Positions 10,264 to 19,344 of a DNA stretch of 64,000 nucleotides are shown piece by piece. How positions within the stretch are numbered: the first letter of the stretch is position 1; each line of letters opens with the position of its first letter. The notes below the pieces were generated by a model. It saw nothing but the letters and a program-made list of their open reading frames with translations, made no database searches and was not told the origin of the DNA. The position numbers and the translations under genes are program-made. Location of the stretch: positions 62,001-126,000 of the forward strand of contig PZPK01000011.1 of the NCBI GenBank assembly GCA_006212045.1, read 5' to 3'. The stretch is from Oleiphilus sp. GTDB taxonomy: Bacteria; Pseudomonadota; Gammaproteobacteria; Pseudomonadales; Oleiphilaceae.

Positions 10264-10321
10264 TCTAACTTATCCAAGGATCCTGTATTGATCCCGGACA
10301 GCGATCTCATTCTGACTGCTG

Positions 10322-11224
10322 TCAATGTGTTGAATGCGTCGGTTGGGCTGCTTTAAGGTCTTCGCGGCCAAGGTATACGCCCGCAAAAATCAGTCCGCAT
10401 GCCAGCCACTGTGCCAAGCGCAAACGTTCATCCAGCACCAGCATGGCCATCAGCACGGCGGCTACCGGGATCAGATTGACATATGCACCGGCGGTGGAAG
10501 CTTTCAGGCTGGCTAGGGCATAGTTATACAGGCCATAGGCGCCCAGGCTGACAACCGCACCGAGATAGATGACGCTTGCCAGCGCTTTGGCAGAAAGTGT
10601 GTCAGGCCATTCGACAAACGCCGCCAACGGCAGAAAAAACAACATGCCAAGAAAGCTTTGCAGCGCTGCGATTGCAAACGCCGAATAGCGCACCATCAGC
10701 ACCTTGGCGATCAGTGTATAGCCAACCGCCATGCACATCGCCATAAACTCCAGAAAATTGCCCAGTAGGGCATTCGGTGCGTGGGCGCTGGGCGGGTTGT
10801 CGAGCGACATCCAGATGACGCCTGCAATCGCCAGAGAAAGTCCGGTCCATTGCCGTCTGTGTATATGTTCCTTTAGAAAGACAACCGCAGCGACTGCAAT
10901 CAGAACCGGCAAGGTTGCCGTGACCATGCCTGCCTGTGCAGCACTGGTGTATTGCAGTGCCAGCGCTTCAAATACAAAGTACAGGCATGGCTCACAGAAG
11001 GCCAGCGCAGAGAGCGCTTTCCAGTCGCCCGGACGGTAGTCAAAACGGGGTCGGAATATCCTGACCAGGGCGAGAAATGTAAGACAGGCAATCGCCATGC
11101 GGCCAAACACGACCAACATGGGGTTGGCTTCCAGTATCGCAATTTTCAGGGCGACAAAGGAGCTACCCCACAGCAGCATCGCGATCACAAGCGCGAGGTG
11201 CGCCCGGTATTCCCGGCGAAGCAA
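10322..11224 (-). CDS. EamA-family (DMT superfamily) transporter
   Basis: A 300-residue inner-membrane protein with about ten hydrophobic segments arranged as two EamA repeats. The first starts ALVIAMLLWGSSFVALKIAI and the second begins near residue 155. This is the usual layout of drug/metabolite exporters such as RhaT or YdcZ relatives; the substrate cannot be predicted. Its start lies 11 bases after the plsB stop on the same strand, so the two are very likely co-transcribed. Confidence 0.85.
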   Translation of the reverse strand: MLRREYRAHLALVIAMLLWGSSFVALKIAILEANPMLVVFGRMAIACLTFLALVRIFRPRFDYRPGDWKALSALAFCEPCLYFVFEALALQYTSAAQAGMVTATLPVLIAVAAVVFLKEHIHRRQWTGLSLAIAGVIWMSLDNPPSAHAPNALLGNFLEFMAMCMAVGYTLIAKVLMVRYSAFAIAALQSFLGMLFFLPLAAFVEWPDTLSAKALASVIYLGAVVSLGAYGLYNYALASLKASTAGAYVNLIPVAAVLMAMLVLDERLRLAQWLACGLIFAGVYLGREDLKAAQPTHSTH

Positions 11225-11235
11225 GGGGGGGGCCG

Positions 11236-13701
11236 TTACTGCATGGAGGTGACTTGAAGAATTGACTGCCGCAGCTCAGCGTTGAGCACCAGTCTGGCGT
11301 CTTCAGCGATTTGGGTGATCTGTTCGTCGAAGACCAGCAGGTCCTCTTCATTCTTGGTCAGAACCTTTTTCTCCAGCAGTACACCGATAAAATTGCGGAA
11401 TAGGGATTTATCAAAGAATTCCGGTGCGTTCAGGCCAAACAGCATCGCCATGCGTTCCGCCATTTGGGTACTCTTCTCTTCGAGTTGTGCGGCATTAATT
11501 CTGCCGGAACCCTGGCGAGTGAGCACCGCAATGGCGATATAGTACCGTTCAAGTGTCGGCATGATAAAGCGGGCAAGCACTGACAGCTTTACGAACAGAC
11601 TGCTGCCAATGCCCGGACGGAGAATGTCACCGTCTTCCAGGTCGATCAGCTTGTGTTTGGCCATAATGGCAAGCCATTGCTCAAAAACCTGATCGATCTC
11701 CGTGCGATCCCAACGAATATACAACTCGGCACGAATGTAGGGGTAGATGGCACGGAACAGTGCATGTACCTTTTGCTTGGAAATACGATTGTTGTTGTGG
11801 ATGATGCTGGCAATGAGTGCCGGTACGGCAAAAAGGTGCAGGATATTGTTGCGGTTATAGGTCAGTAGAATGGCATTGCGGTCGCGCAGGGTAATGATAT
11901 CCCCCAGGCTGTTGGACAGCCGATCCACGAGCCCCATCGTTTCCGCATACTCGAGCCAATCCGCGCCATCTCCCTCGGCAAAACTCATTTGCTCGCTATA
12001 GGGGAGAGACTTGATCAGGTCGGAAAAGAAGGTCATAAGATTGGCCAGCACCCGTGCATCCATGGCCTGGCGCTGGGTCGACAGCAACACCAGTGCCGTG
12101 AGGTTGATCGGGTTCAGTGCGGCGGCGGCATTGATTCGTGTCACGATCTCCTGAGATAGCTGGTTCACGACGCCTGGTAACCAATTGGGTTTTTCTTCTT
12201 CGGTGCCAGTATCGTTTTTCCAGTTTGGTTCGGCCCGGTTCAGGTAACTCTCAAGATAGATGGGGTCACCAAAGTTGACGGATACTTTGCCAAAGGACTT
12301 GCGTAGGTTTTTCAGCGTTTTGAACAGGCCAAAAATGGATTCTTTTTGCTTTTTCTTGCCGCGCAGCTCACCCAGGTAAGTGGCACCCTCCAGCACTTTT
12401 TCATAGCCCAGATAGACAGGCACGAAGGCGATGGGCTTCTCCTGATCGCGCAGGTAGCTGTTGACCGTCATGGCGACCATGCCGGTTTTTGGAATCAGGG
12501 TGCGTCCGGTGCGGCTGCGACCGCCTTCAACGAAGTATTCAACCGAGTAGCCTTTCTTGAAAATGGTGTGAATGTACTCAGAAAAAATCGCGGAGTAGAG
12601 TTTGTTACCCTTAAAGCTGCGACGCATAAAAAATGCGCCGCCCCGACGCAGTACCGGGCCGACGACGGGCAGGTTCAGGTTAATGCCGGCGGCAATGTGC
12701 GGCACCATAATGCCCTCTGCAAACAGCAGGGAAGAGAGCAGCAGATAGTCGATATGGCTGCGGTGGCAAGGGACATAGATAACAGCGTTGTCTTTGGTGA
12801 CGTCGCGCACCACATCGACATTGTTGGCGGTGATGCCCCGGTAGATCTTGTTCCATAGCCGGTTAAGAATTCGTTCCAGGAAATGGATGGTGGAAATCTG
12901 CAGGTTGGCGGCGATTTCATCCGAGTATTTAAAGGCTTTTTCACGCGCCTTGTGGATAGTGATATCTTCCGTCTGGGCGTGCTCTTCAATGGCCTGCTGA
13001 ACCCTTGGCGTATTTACCAGCTGATTCACCAGATTCTCCCGGTGCGACAGACTGGGCCCCAATACGGTCTGCCTTACCCGACGGAAATGCACACGCAGCA
13101 GGCGCGCCGTTTTGCGACTGGTGCGGCTGGTGTCCTGCAACACATCATTATGAATATCATGCAGGGAAAAAGGTTTGCTGAACTGCACCATGGTGCGTCG
13201 ACCATGTATCAGGATGGTCAGAAACTGCCGAAAGGGTCCGGCCAGGCCTCCTTTGTCTGCCAGTAATAGCTGCAGCCAGGATTTTTCACGCATCGGAGAG
13301 CGCCCCCAGAACAGAGACACCGGGACAATCTGGACGTCCAGTTCCGGGTTTTCCGAAATGTCAAAGACCAGTTGCTTCAAACGGCCTGTCACTGTTGGTC
13401 GTTGACGACGTTTCGCGCCGCGTCCGAGTCTTTCATAGAGGAAAAAAAAGGAACGCCGTATCGTGTCTTCGCCCACTTGCAGTTTGGCCTGAGAGGGGGG
13501 CAGCCCGGATCTGATACAGGCATCCTCCAGTACCAGTCGGGCCGAGAGCGAGCTGTATTCGAGCACATAGACAACAGGCTTGTCCGGGTCCAGTTCCAGG
13601 TTCTCCTGTTCTGCACCTTTAACTTCGGTGCGTACCCACAAAAACATCATTTTGCGGCAGAGTGAGAACAGAAGGGTCGAAAGCGTAAAGAAACGGCTCA
13701 T
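11236..13701 (-). CDS. plsB: Glycerol-3-phosphate 1-O-acyltransferase
   Basis: Inner-membrane-associated enzyme that makes lysophosphatidic acid from glycerol-3-phosphate and acyl-ACP or acyl-CoA, the first step of phospholipid synthesis. It is 821 residues, normal for PlsB. The acyltransferase block I HRSHIDYLL is present, followed by the block near RRGGAFFMRRSF, VEGGRSRTGR and IAFVPVYLGYE, all family signatures. The plsB - ABC/GldG adjacency also occurs in Pseudomonas. It is divergent from the ABC operon across a 443-base region. Confidence 0.96.
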   Translation of the reverse strand: MSRFFTLSTLLFSLCRKMMFLWVRTEVKGAEQENLELDPDKPVVYVLEYSSLSARLVLEDACIRSGLPPSQAKLQVGEDTIRRSFFFLYERLGRGAKRRQRPTVTGRLKQLVFDISENPELDVQIVPVSLFWGRSPMREKSWLQLLLADKGGLAGPFRQFLTILIHGRRTMVQFSKPFSLHDIHNDVLQDTSRTSRKTARLLRVHFRRVRQTVLGPSLSHRENLVNQLVNTPRVQQAIEEHAQTEDITIHKAREKAFKYSDEIAANLQISTIHFLERILNRLWNKIYRGITANNVDVVRDVTKDNAVIYVPCHRSHIDYLLLSSLLFAEGIMVPHIAAGINLNLPVVGPVLRRGGAFFMRRSFKGNKLYSAIFSEYIHTIFKKGYSVEYFVEGGRSRTGRTLIPKTGMVAMTVNSYLRDQEKPIAFVPVYLGYEKVLEGATYLGELRGKKKQKESIFGLFKTLKNLRKSFGKVSVNFGDPIYLESYLNRAEPNWKNDTGTEEEKPNWLPGVVNQLSQEIVTRINAAAALNPINLTALVLLSTQRQAMDARVLANLMTFFSDLIKSLPYSEQMSFAEGDGADWLEYAETMGLVDRLSNSLGDIITLRDRNAILLTYNRNNILHLFAVPALIASIIHNNNRISKQKVHALFRAIYPYIRAELYIRWDRTEIDQVFEQWLAIMAKHKLIDLEDGDILRPGIGSSLFVKLSVLARFIMPTLERYYIAIAVLTRQGSGRINAAQLEEKSTQMAERMAMLFGLNAPEFFDKSLFRNFIGVLLEKKVLTKNEEDLLVFDEQITQIAEDARLVLNAELRQSILQVTSMQ

Positions 13702-14144
13702 AAAGAGACTGGTCCGAATGGCAATATCAATGGTTTAGTGTCGGTGCGCTGTTTATTTTGTGGATCTTGAGAGCTTCATGACAAGACCCTGACCATCACA
13801 GCAGGCGCTAGTTTAAGTGGAGGGCGGCGCGAGAGTAAAGCCTGTTGTCCTTCCCTGTATTTTGCTTGACCGGGTAAGACGGGGTCTTGTGACGGCATAC
13901 AGCTGTTGTTTTTCTGTACAGCCCAAGGTCGTTGCAATCAGGCATTTGAATGGCTTACTGCATGAAGATCTGGAAAGGTTCGTGATAAAGCCTTGAAATG
14001 CTTAGGGGTGATCCCTATATTCGCTTTTCCTGAACCAGCGTCGTACAGCCTTTTTTCTGGCGATGCGGCGCCCCGTGACTGCCAATCAATCGCTTGCAGT
14101 CAAACTTCTTTTATTAATCAGAATGCAAAAGAACAGAGTTTTCC
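13702..14144. other. Divergent intergenic region between plsB and the ABC operon
   Basis: This 443-base stretch has no convincing gene. It carries the ABC-operon promoter and palindrome listed separately (13993-14021) and presumably the plsB promoter on the other strand, which I could not place with confidence. No tRNA-like or small-RNA-like fold stood out. Confidence 0.5.
13993..14021 (+). promoter_or_regulatory. Sigma70-type promoter with embedded palindrome
   Basis: A -35 element TTGAAA at 13993-13998 and a -10 element TATATT at 14016-14021 are separated by exactly 17 bases. The spacer contains TAGGG-GTGAT-CCCTA (a perfect 5-bp inverted repeat, 14003-14017) that reaches into the -10 box. 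That placement suits a repressor operator. The next start codon is 14145, so this is the likely promoter of the ABC transporter operon. Confidence 0.55.
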
Positions 14145-15083
14145 ATGATTAAGGTTTCCAATCTTTCAAAATACTTTGATGACTTTTGTGCCGTTGACAA
14201 CATTTCCTTCCAGGTTGAACCGGGAGAAGTGCTTGGATTTCTCGGTCCGAACGGTGCGGGTAAATCCACCACGATGAAGATGTTGACCGGATTTCTCAGT
14301 CCCAGTGCCGGAGATATTTCAGTGTTGGGGCATGATATGCAGACAGACGCGCTCGCGGCGCAGCGCCTGATCGGATATTTGCCTGAGGGTGCACCGTCCT
14401 ATTCGGATATGACCGTCCAGTCTTCCCTCGAATTTATTGGGCAGGCACGCGGTTTTAGTGGTCGTGAGCTAGGGCAGAGGATCGCCGATGTTGTGGCGCG
14501 CGTAGAACTGGATTCGGTTCTCGGTAAACGTATCGAAAACCTCTCCAAGGGTTTCCGGCGTCGTTTGGGGCTCGCGCAGGCCATTCTGCATGATCCGAGA
14601 ATCCTGATTCTTGACGAACCGACCGACGGTCTGGACCCGAATCAGAAACATCAGGTGCGTGAACTGATACGGAATCTGGCACAAGACAAAATCGTGATTG
14701 TGTCTACGCATATTCTGGAGGAGGTGAGCGCCGTATGCTCACGGGCCATGATTCTCGCGCATGGGAAAATTCTGTTCGACGGTACGCCTGACGAATTGGC
14801 GGCGCGCTCCGAGTATCACAATGCCATTACGCTGCGTGTAGACAAGCTTCCGGAAGGGCTGGAGCAGTCGATTGCACAGCTTCCTCACGTAACGCGGGTT
14901 CAGCGAGCAGAGCAGGATCAGTTAACGATTTTCCCGGAGCAGGGGCAGAATATTCTGGCGGAGGTTAACCGCACACTGCAGGCGCATCCTTGCCAGATTG
15001 AAGAACTGCATGTGGAAGTGGGCAGACTGGATGACGTATTCAGATTACTGACAACTGGAAAAGCGGAGGATGTTTCAGCATGA
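14145..15083 (+). CDS. ABC transporter ATP-binding protein (GldA-like)
   Basis: The 312-residue cytoplasmic ATPase of an ABC-2 type exporter. Walker A GPNGAGKST lies about residues 35-43, the signature NLSKGFRRRLGLAQ near 131-144, and Walker B ILILDEPTDGLDP near 152-164, followed by the H-loop in STHIL. The signature LSKGF replaces the canonical LSGGQ, as seen in GldA/NosF-type ATPases. The C-terminal ~80 residues form an extra domain. The stop overlaps the permease start by four bases (ATGA), indicating translational coupling. Confidence 0.9.
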   Translation: MIKVSNLSKYFDDFCAVDNISFQVEPGEVLGFLGPNGAGKSTTMKMLTGFLSPSAGDISVLGHDMQTDALAAQRLIGYLPEGAPSYSDMTVQSSLEFIGQARGFSGRELGQRIADVVARVELDSVLGKRIENLSKGFRRRLGLAQAILHDPRILILDEPTDGLDPNQKHQVRELIRNLAQDKIVIVSTHILEEVSAVCSRAMILAHGKILFDGTPDELAARSEYHNAITLRVDKLPEGLEQSIAQLPHVTRVQRAEQDQLTIFPEQGQNILAEVNRTLQAHPCQIEELHVEVGRLDDVFRLLTTGKAEDVSA

Positions 15084-15814
15084 ATGCTGTCAATGTGATT
15101 TTGAAACGCGAACTGGCCAGTTATTTTGCGACGCCGGTGGCGTATATTTTCATCATAATTTTCCTGATGCTGGCAGGTGTTTTTACCTTTTATCTGGGCC
15201 AGTTTTTTGAACGTGGTCAGGCTGACCTGAGCGCATTCTTCGGTTTTATTCCCTGGCTGTTCATTGTCCTGGTGCCTGCAGTTGCGATGCGATTATGGTC
15301 CGAAGAGCGGCGAAGTGGCACGATTGAGTTGCTGATGACCTTGCCCATTACAACCTTTCAGGTAGTGATCGGGAAATTCCTGGCGGCCTGGTTCTTTGTA
15401 GGGCTGGCGCTGGCGTTGACCTTTCCTTTGTGGGTTACGGTCAATTATCTGGGAGAACCCGATAACGGAGTGATACTGGCAGGTTATTTGGGCTCCTGGT
15501 TCATGTCGGGAGGGTTTCTTGCGATTGGCTCCTGCCTGTCTGCGACGACCAAAAACCAGATAGTGGCCTTTATTCTGACACTGGTGGTTTGCTTTGTACT
15601 GGTGGTGGCCGGGTTCCCTATCGTGCAGGACGTATTCTCAGGGTGGGCGCCCTTGTGGCTGGTAGACGGTGTATCGAATATCAGTTTCCTGGCTCACTTC
15701 AATGCCATTTCGCGAGGTGTAATTGATCTGCGGGATCTGGTGTATTTCTCGGTGCTGATCGCGGCATTTCTTTACGCGACTGCACTGGTCATTGATATGA
15801 AAAAAGCTGACTAG
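15080..15814 (+). CDS. ABC-2 type permease (GldF-like)
   Basis: A 244-residue inner-membrane permease with about six hydrophobic segments, beginning with a short cytoplasmic helix then TPVAYIFIIIFLMLAGVF. EERRSGTIELLMTLPIT near residue 75 is typical of the ABC-2 permeases that pair with GldA ATPases and GldG proteins. The start overlaps the ATPase stop, and its own stop lies inside the ribosome-binding site of the next gene. Substrate unknown. Confidence 0.88.
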   Translation: MNAVNVILKRELASYFATPVAYIFIIIFLMLAGVFTFYLGQFFERGQADLSAFFGFIPWLFIVLVPAVAMRLWSEERRSGTIELLMTLPITTFQVVIGKFLAAWFFVGLALALTFPLWVTVNYLGEPDNGVILAGYLGSWFMSGGFLAIGSCLSATTKNQIVAFILTLVVCFVLVVAGFPIVQDVFSGWAPLWLVDGVSNISFLAHFNAISRGVIDLRDLVYFSVLIAAFLYATALVIDMKKAD

Positions 15815-15826
15815 GAGGGCGAATCA

Positions 15827-17719
15827 GTGAAAACGAAATATGCACCCAATCTTCTGATCGCCGTCTTTATCGCGATGTTCGTTGTGATCATGCTCAGCTC
15901 TAAATATTTGAGCGGCATGCGTATCGATCTGTCCGAAAACGGCTTATACACTTTGTCCGACGGCACCATCAACATCCTGCAGGATCTGGAGCAGGAAGTG
16001 ACGCTGGACTTTTACTTTTCCGAGAAAGCGACATCCCAGTTGCCGGCCTTGCGCACGTACGCGCAGCGCGTGCAGGAGTTGTTGCAGGAATATGTGTCTC
16101 ATGCGGATGGCAAGCTCAGTCTGAACAAAATCGACCCCGAGCCTTTTTCCGAAGCGGAAGATCAGGCCGCCATGTCGGGATTGCAGGGTGTGCCTGCAGG
16201 AACCCGTGGCGATGAGGTTTATTTTGGCCTGGTGGCGAAAGGGGGTGAAGACCGGGAAGAAGTGATCCCGTTTTTCCAGCCCGATAAAGAGGCTTTTCTG
16301 GAGTATGACCTGACACGCCTGATTTCATCCCTGTCGCAAGACAGTATGCCGAAGGTAGGTATCTTCAGCGGCATCGAAATTAATGGCGGGTTTGACTACA
16401 TGACCCGCCAGCCAAGGCAGGCCTGGGCAATTTTGCAGTTCATTGAAGATTCCTTTGAGGTCGAGTGGATTGAGCCCAAGGCGACCCGTATCGAAAATGT
16501 CGATGTGTTGTTGTTGATTGCACCGCAGAATCTGTCTGATGAGTTGCAGTTTGCGATTGATCAGTTTGTCCTGTCGGGCGGTCGAACGCTGGTGTTTCTG
16601 GATCCATACTCCGAAGCTATGTCCTCTATGAGTGGCATGCCATCGGTGCAGCGTTCAGACTTGGCCGATTTGCTACCCGGATGGGGTTTGAAACTTAAAG
16701 AAGAGGTCTTTGTGAAGGATTACGCCAACTCCATGGTTGTGGGCGTAGGCCCGCAACGTCAGCCGACACGCCATCTTGGTTTGCTTAGTCTGACGCCGGA
16801 AGATCTGGATAACGAAGACATCACGCTGTTCGGGCTCGAAAGTCTGAATTGGTCCTCGGCTGGTATCCTCGAAACAACCGAAGAAGCAACCACCGAAGTT
16901 ACCGTGCTGGCACAATCAAGTGATCAGGCCCAGCCTCATAAAGTGGAAGACCTGTTGCAGCTGCATGACCCTCAAACGCTGATGCAGAATTTCGCGCCAA
17001 CCGGAGAGCGCTATGTATTGGCGGCTCGCGTTTCCGGGCAGGCTAAAACGGCCTTCCCGGATGGTGTTGAGATTCAGGTGGAAATTCCTGCCAACGAAGA
17101 AGACGCAGCGGAGCAGGAAACGCCCGCAGAACCGGAATTCGAAACTCGCCTGTTGACACCGGAAGTGACCGATGCGGAAGATATTCAGGTCATGGTCGTG
17201 AGCGACACTGATATTCTGTCGGACCGGCTATGGGTGCAGGTACAGAACTTTTTCGGTCAGCAGATCGTTACTCCCTGGTCGGACAATGGCAGTTTCCTGA
17301 TAAATTCACTCGAACACATGTCGGGGCATCCGGACCTGATCGAAGTGCGCAGTCAGGGCCGTTTCAATCGGCCATTCACCCGAGTAGAAGCCTTGCGACG
17401 TGACGCAGAAGAGCGCTTTTTGGCGGAGCAGGAAGTACTCGAAAGCGAGCTCGATTCGCTGGAAACCAAGTTGGTTGAGCTGGAACAACTGCGAGATGAA
17501 GGTGACGGGGCTCTGTTTACTCCGGAGCAGGAAGCCGAGTTGATGAAGTTCCAGGAAGAAAAACTGAAGATACGTAAAAAGCTGCGTGATGTGCAGCATC
17601 AGTTGGATCAGGATATCGAAGCCTTGGGTACGCAATTGAAGCTGATCAATATTCTGTTGCTTCCCGGTTTACTGATGTTGTATCTGCTGTTCGCGGCGGC
17701 GCGCAAACGCTTCAGTTAA
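15827..17719 (+). CDS. GldG-family ABC transporter auxiliary protein
   Basis: A 630-residue membrane-anchored protein. The N-terminal helix (residues ~8-27) is followed by a large extracytoplasmic GldG/ABC_transp_aux region, a coiled coil rich in Glu, Leu and Lys around residues 530-600, and a C-terminal membrane segment ending AARKRFS. The GTG start is preceded by AGGAGG, which overlaps the permease stop. In Bacteroidetes GldG works with GldA and GldF in gliding; in proteobacteria the role is unknown. The DUF4340 gene that often follows in related operons is absent: a terminator comes next. Confidence 0.85.
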   Translation: MKTKYAPNLLIAVFIAMFVVIMLSSKYLSGMRIDLSENGLYTLSDGTINILQDLEQEVTLDFYFSEKATSQLPALRTYAQRVQELLQEYVSHADGKLSLNKIDPEPFSEAEDQAAMSGLQGVPAGTRGDEVYFGLVAKGGEDREEVIPFFQPDKEAFLEYDLTRLISSLSQDSMPKVGIFSGIEINGGFDYMTRQPRQAWAILQFIEDSFEVEWIEPKATRIENVDVLLLIAPQNLSDELQFAIDQFVLSGGRTLVFLDPYSEAMSSMSGMPSVQRSDLADLLPGWGLKLKEEVFVKDYANSMVVGVGPQRQPTRHLGLLSLTPEDLDNEDITLFGLESLNWSSAGILETTEEATTEVTVLAQSSDQAQPHKVEDLLQLHDPQTLMQNFAPTGERYVLAARVSGQAKTAFPDGVEIQVEIPANEEDAAEQETPAEPEFETRLLTPEVTDAEDIQVMVVSDTDILSDRLWVQVQNFFGQQIVTPWSDNGSFLINSLEHMSGHPDLIEVRSQGRFNRPFTRVEALRRDAEERFLAEQEVLESELDSLETKLVELEQLRDEGDGALFTPEQEAELMKFQEEKLKIRKKLRDVQHQLDQDIEALGTQLKLINILLLPGLLMLYLLFAAARKRFS

Positions 17720-17742
17720 GCGCGTGGTTCAAGTGTTTTCAA

Positions 17743-17767
17743 GGGTGCTTATCAAGCACCCTTTTTT
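17743..17767 (+). terminator. Rho-independent terminator of the ABC/GldG operon
   Basis: A perfect 8-bp stem (GGGTGCTT at 17743-17750 with AAGCACCC at 17754-17761) with a three-base loop is followed directly by TTTTTT. It lies 24 bases after the GldG stop codon. This is a textbook intrinsic terminator. Confidence 0.9.
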
Positions 17768-17842
17768 GTATTGGTCTGCAGTCTTGTCGGGACAGGTGTT
17801 TCCAGTACAATGGGGATCGACTAGCGAAGGAATATTCACACC

Positions 17843-18739
17843 TTGACGACCGAGACAACCACTTGCCCGCAAATGCAGGCCTCGAATGTAAGTAGCCCGG
17901 TGATACTGGTGTTGGATTCGGGGATCGGCGGTCTGAGTGTTTGTCGATCCATATTGAGCTTGTCTCCTGAAGTACGGCAGGTGTATGTTGCCGATGATGC
18001 CTATTTCCCGTATGGCACAATGACCGAAGAGACGCTAATCGCACGACTGGTGGGCTTATGCGAGCAGTTGATTCCGCTGTATCAGCCTGCGCTGGTGGTG
18101 TTAGCCTGCAATACGGTGAGTACGCTGTTGCTTCCCGAATTAAGATCACGTTTCAGCGTTCCCTTTGTTGGCGTTGTGCCTGCAATCAAACCGGCGGCCG
18201 AGCTTAGTCATACCCGTCACATAGGCCTGTTGGCGACACCTGCCACCATCATAAGGCCCTATACGGACGAGTTGGTCAATAGCTTTGCTGCTGATTGCAG
18301 GGTGACTCGCGTTGGAACGCGTGAGTTGGTGGAAGAAGCCGAAAAGCTGTTTCGTGGAGAGCCGGTTTGTCAACGCAAGATTCAGGAAGTGATTGCGCCA
18401 TTAGCTAGGCATCCGGATCTGGATACGGTGGTCCTCGGCTGTACACATTTTCCTTTTCTGAAATCTTATCTGTCCGAGTGCCTGCCCGGGAAGCAGTGGG
18501 TGGATTCCGGGCAGGCCATTGCGCGGCGAGTACAGTATTTATTGCATGAAAAGGGCTTTAAGCAGGCTTCGCAGGACACAGTCATTGCCGCAGGTAACGA
18601 ACATCTTTCTTCGGGTCACGGGGCCACAGATCACGTGTTACATCGGCTGTGTTTCTCCGGAACTCTGCCCGGGCATACGGCATTTGAGACCTATCTTCAG
18701 GAGTTGGGTTTTTTCAATTCTGAAATGCACTTGCTGTGA
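17843..18739 (+). CDS. murI: Glutamate racemase
   Basis: Cytoplasmic enzyme that supplies D-glutamate for peptidoglycan. Both catalytic cysteines sit in recognisable motifs: LVVLACNTVST near residues 82-92 and VVLGCTHFPFL near 194-204; the first motif LDSGIGGLSV is near 24-33. Length is 298 residues from a TTG at 17843 with GAAGGA some 12 bases upstream; an internal ATG at 17873 has no ribosome-binding site. It is isolated from the preceding operon by a strong terminator. Confidence 0.94.
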   Translation: MTTETTTCPQMQASNVSSPVILVLDSGIGGLSVCRSILSLSPEVRQVYVADDAYFPYGTMTEETLIARLVGLCEQLIPLYQPALVVLACNTVSTLLLPELRSRFSVPFVGVVPAIKPAAELSHTRHIGLLATPATIIRPYTDELVNSFAADCRVTRVGTRELVEEAEKLFRGEPVCQRKIQEVIAPLARHPDLDTVVLGCTHFPFLKSYLSECLPGKQWVDSGQAIARRVQYLLHEKGFKQASQDTVIAAGNEHLSSGHGATDHVLHRLCFSGTLPGHTAFETYLQELGFFNSEMHLL

Positions 18740-18872
18740 TCCCGGCGATCGCTCAGTGGCTAGCCTGTTGATTAATTTGAAATTTCGTTTGGACCAAAGG
18801 GTGTAAGTTTTGGGACATGCCGGGTAAGCGAATGCAAAACACCACTACAACAACACGACAATAGGCGCCACT

Positions 18873-19298
18873 GTGACTTATAAACGCATGGAAATTCCAG
18901 AAACTTTCGAGAAACTGTTTCGCAGCAGTCCCTATTTGGATTTGATTGGTCCGGTATACCAGTGCCGGACAAAAGAAGGTTTAGTGATCGGTTTGTCGGT
19001 GGAAGAAAAACACTGCAATGCGCGTCAGTCGGTTCATGGCGGTGTGCTCAGTGCGTTGGCTGACATCGCTTTGGGCTACAACGCAGCCTTTCAGACCGAT
19101 CCACCGACCCCTATTGTCACCGCAAGCCTGAATATCGATTACCTGGGGGTTGCCAAGCGAGGCGATTGGATAGAAGTGCGCACGGAGGTGGGCAAAGTAG
19201 GGCGGCGGCTGGCTTTTGCAAACTGCTGTTTTTCGGTGGCAGATAAAACCATCGCCCGTGCCAGTGCTGTGTTTGGTGTGGTTGAAGGCCAAACATAA
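18873..19298 (+). CDS. PaaI-family hotdog-fold thioesterase
   Basis: A 141-residue single-domain hotdog protein. The motif HGGVLSALADIALGYNA (residues ~48-64) is the PaaI-type signature, with the Asp that acts in thioester hydrolysis and a typical helix. Members hydrolyse acyl- or aryl-CoA thioesters in the cytoplasm; the natural substrate is not predictable. The start appears to be GTG at 18873, although the ATG at 18888 is possible. It is 133 bases after murI and convergent with the TonB receptor gene. Confidence 0.88.
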   Translation: MTYKRMEIPETFEKLFRSSPYLDLIGPVYQCRTKEGLVIGLSVEEKHCNARQSVHGGVLSALADIALGYNAAFQTDPPTPIVTASLNIDYLGVAKRGDWIEVRTEVGKVGRRLAFANCCFSVADKTIARASAVFGVVEGQT

Positions 19299-19344
19299 GC
19301 GGCATCCCATGCCAGATGAGTTGGATTTTGGCCCGATACAGGCG

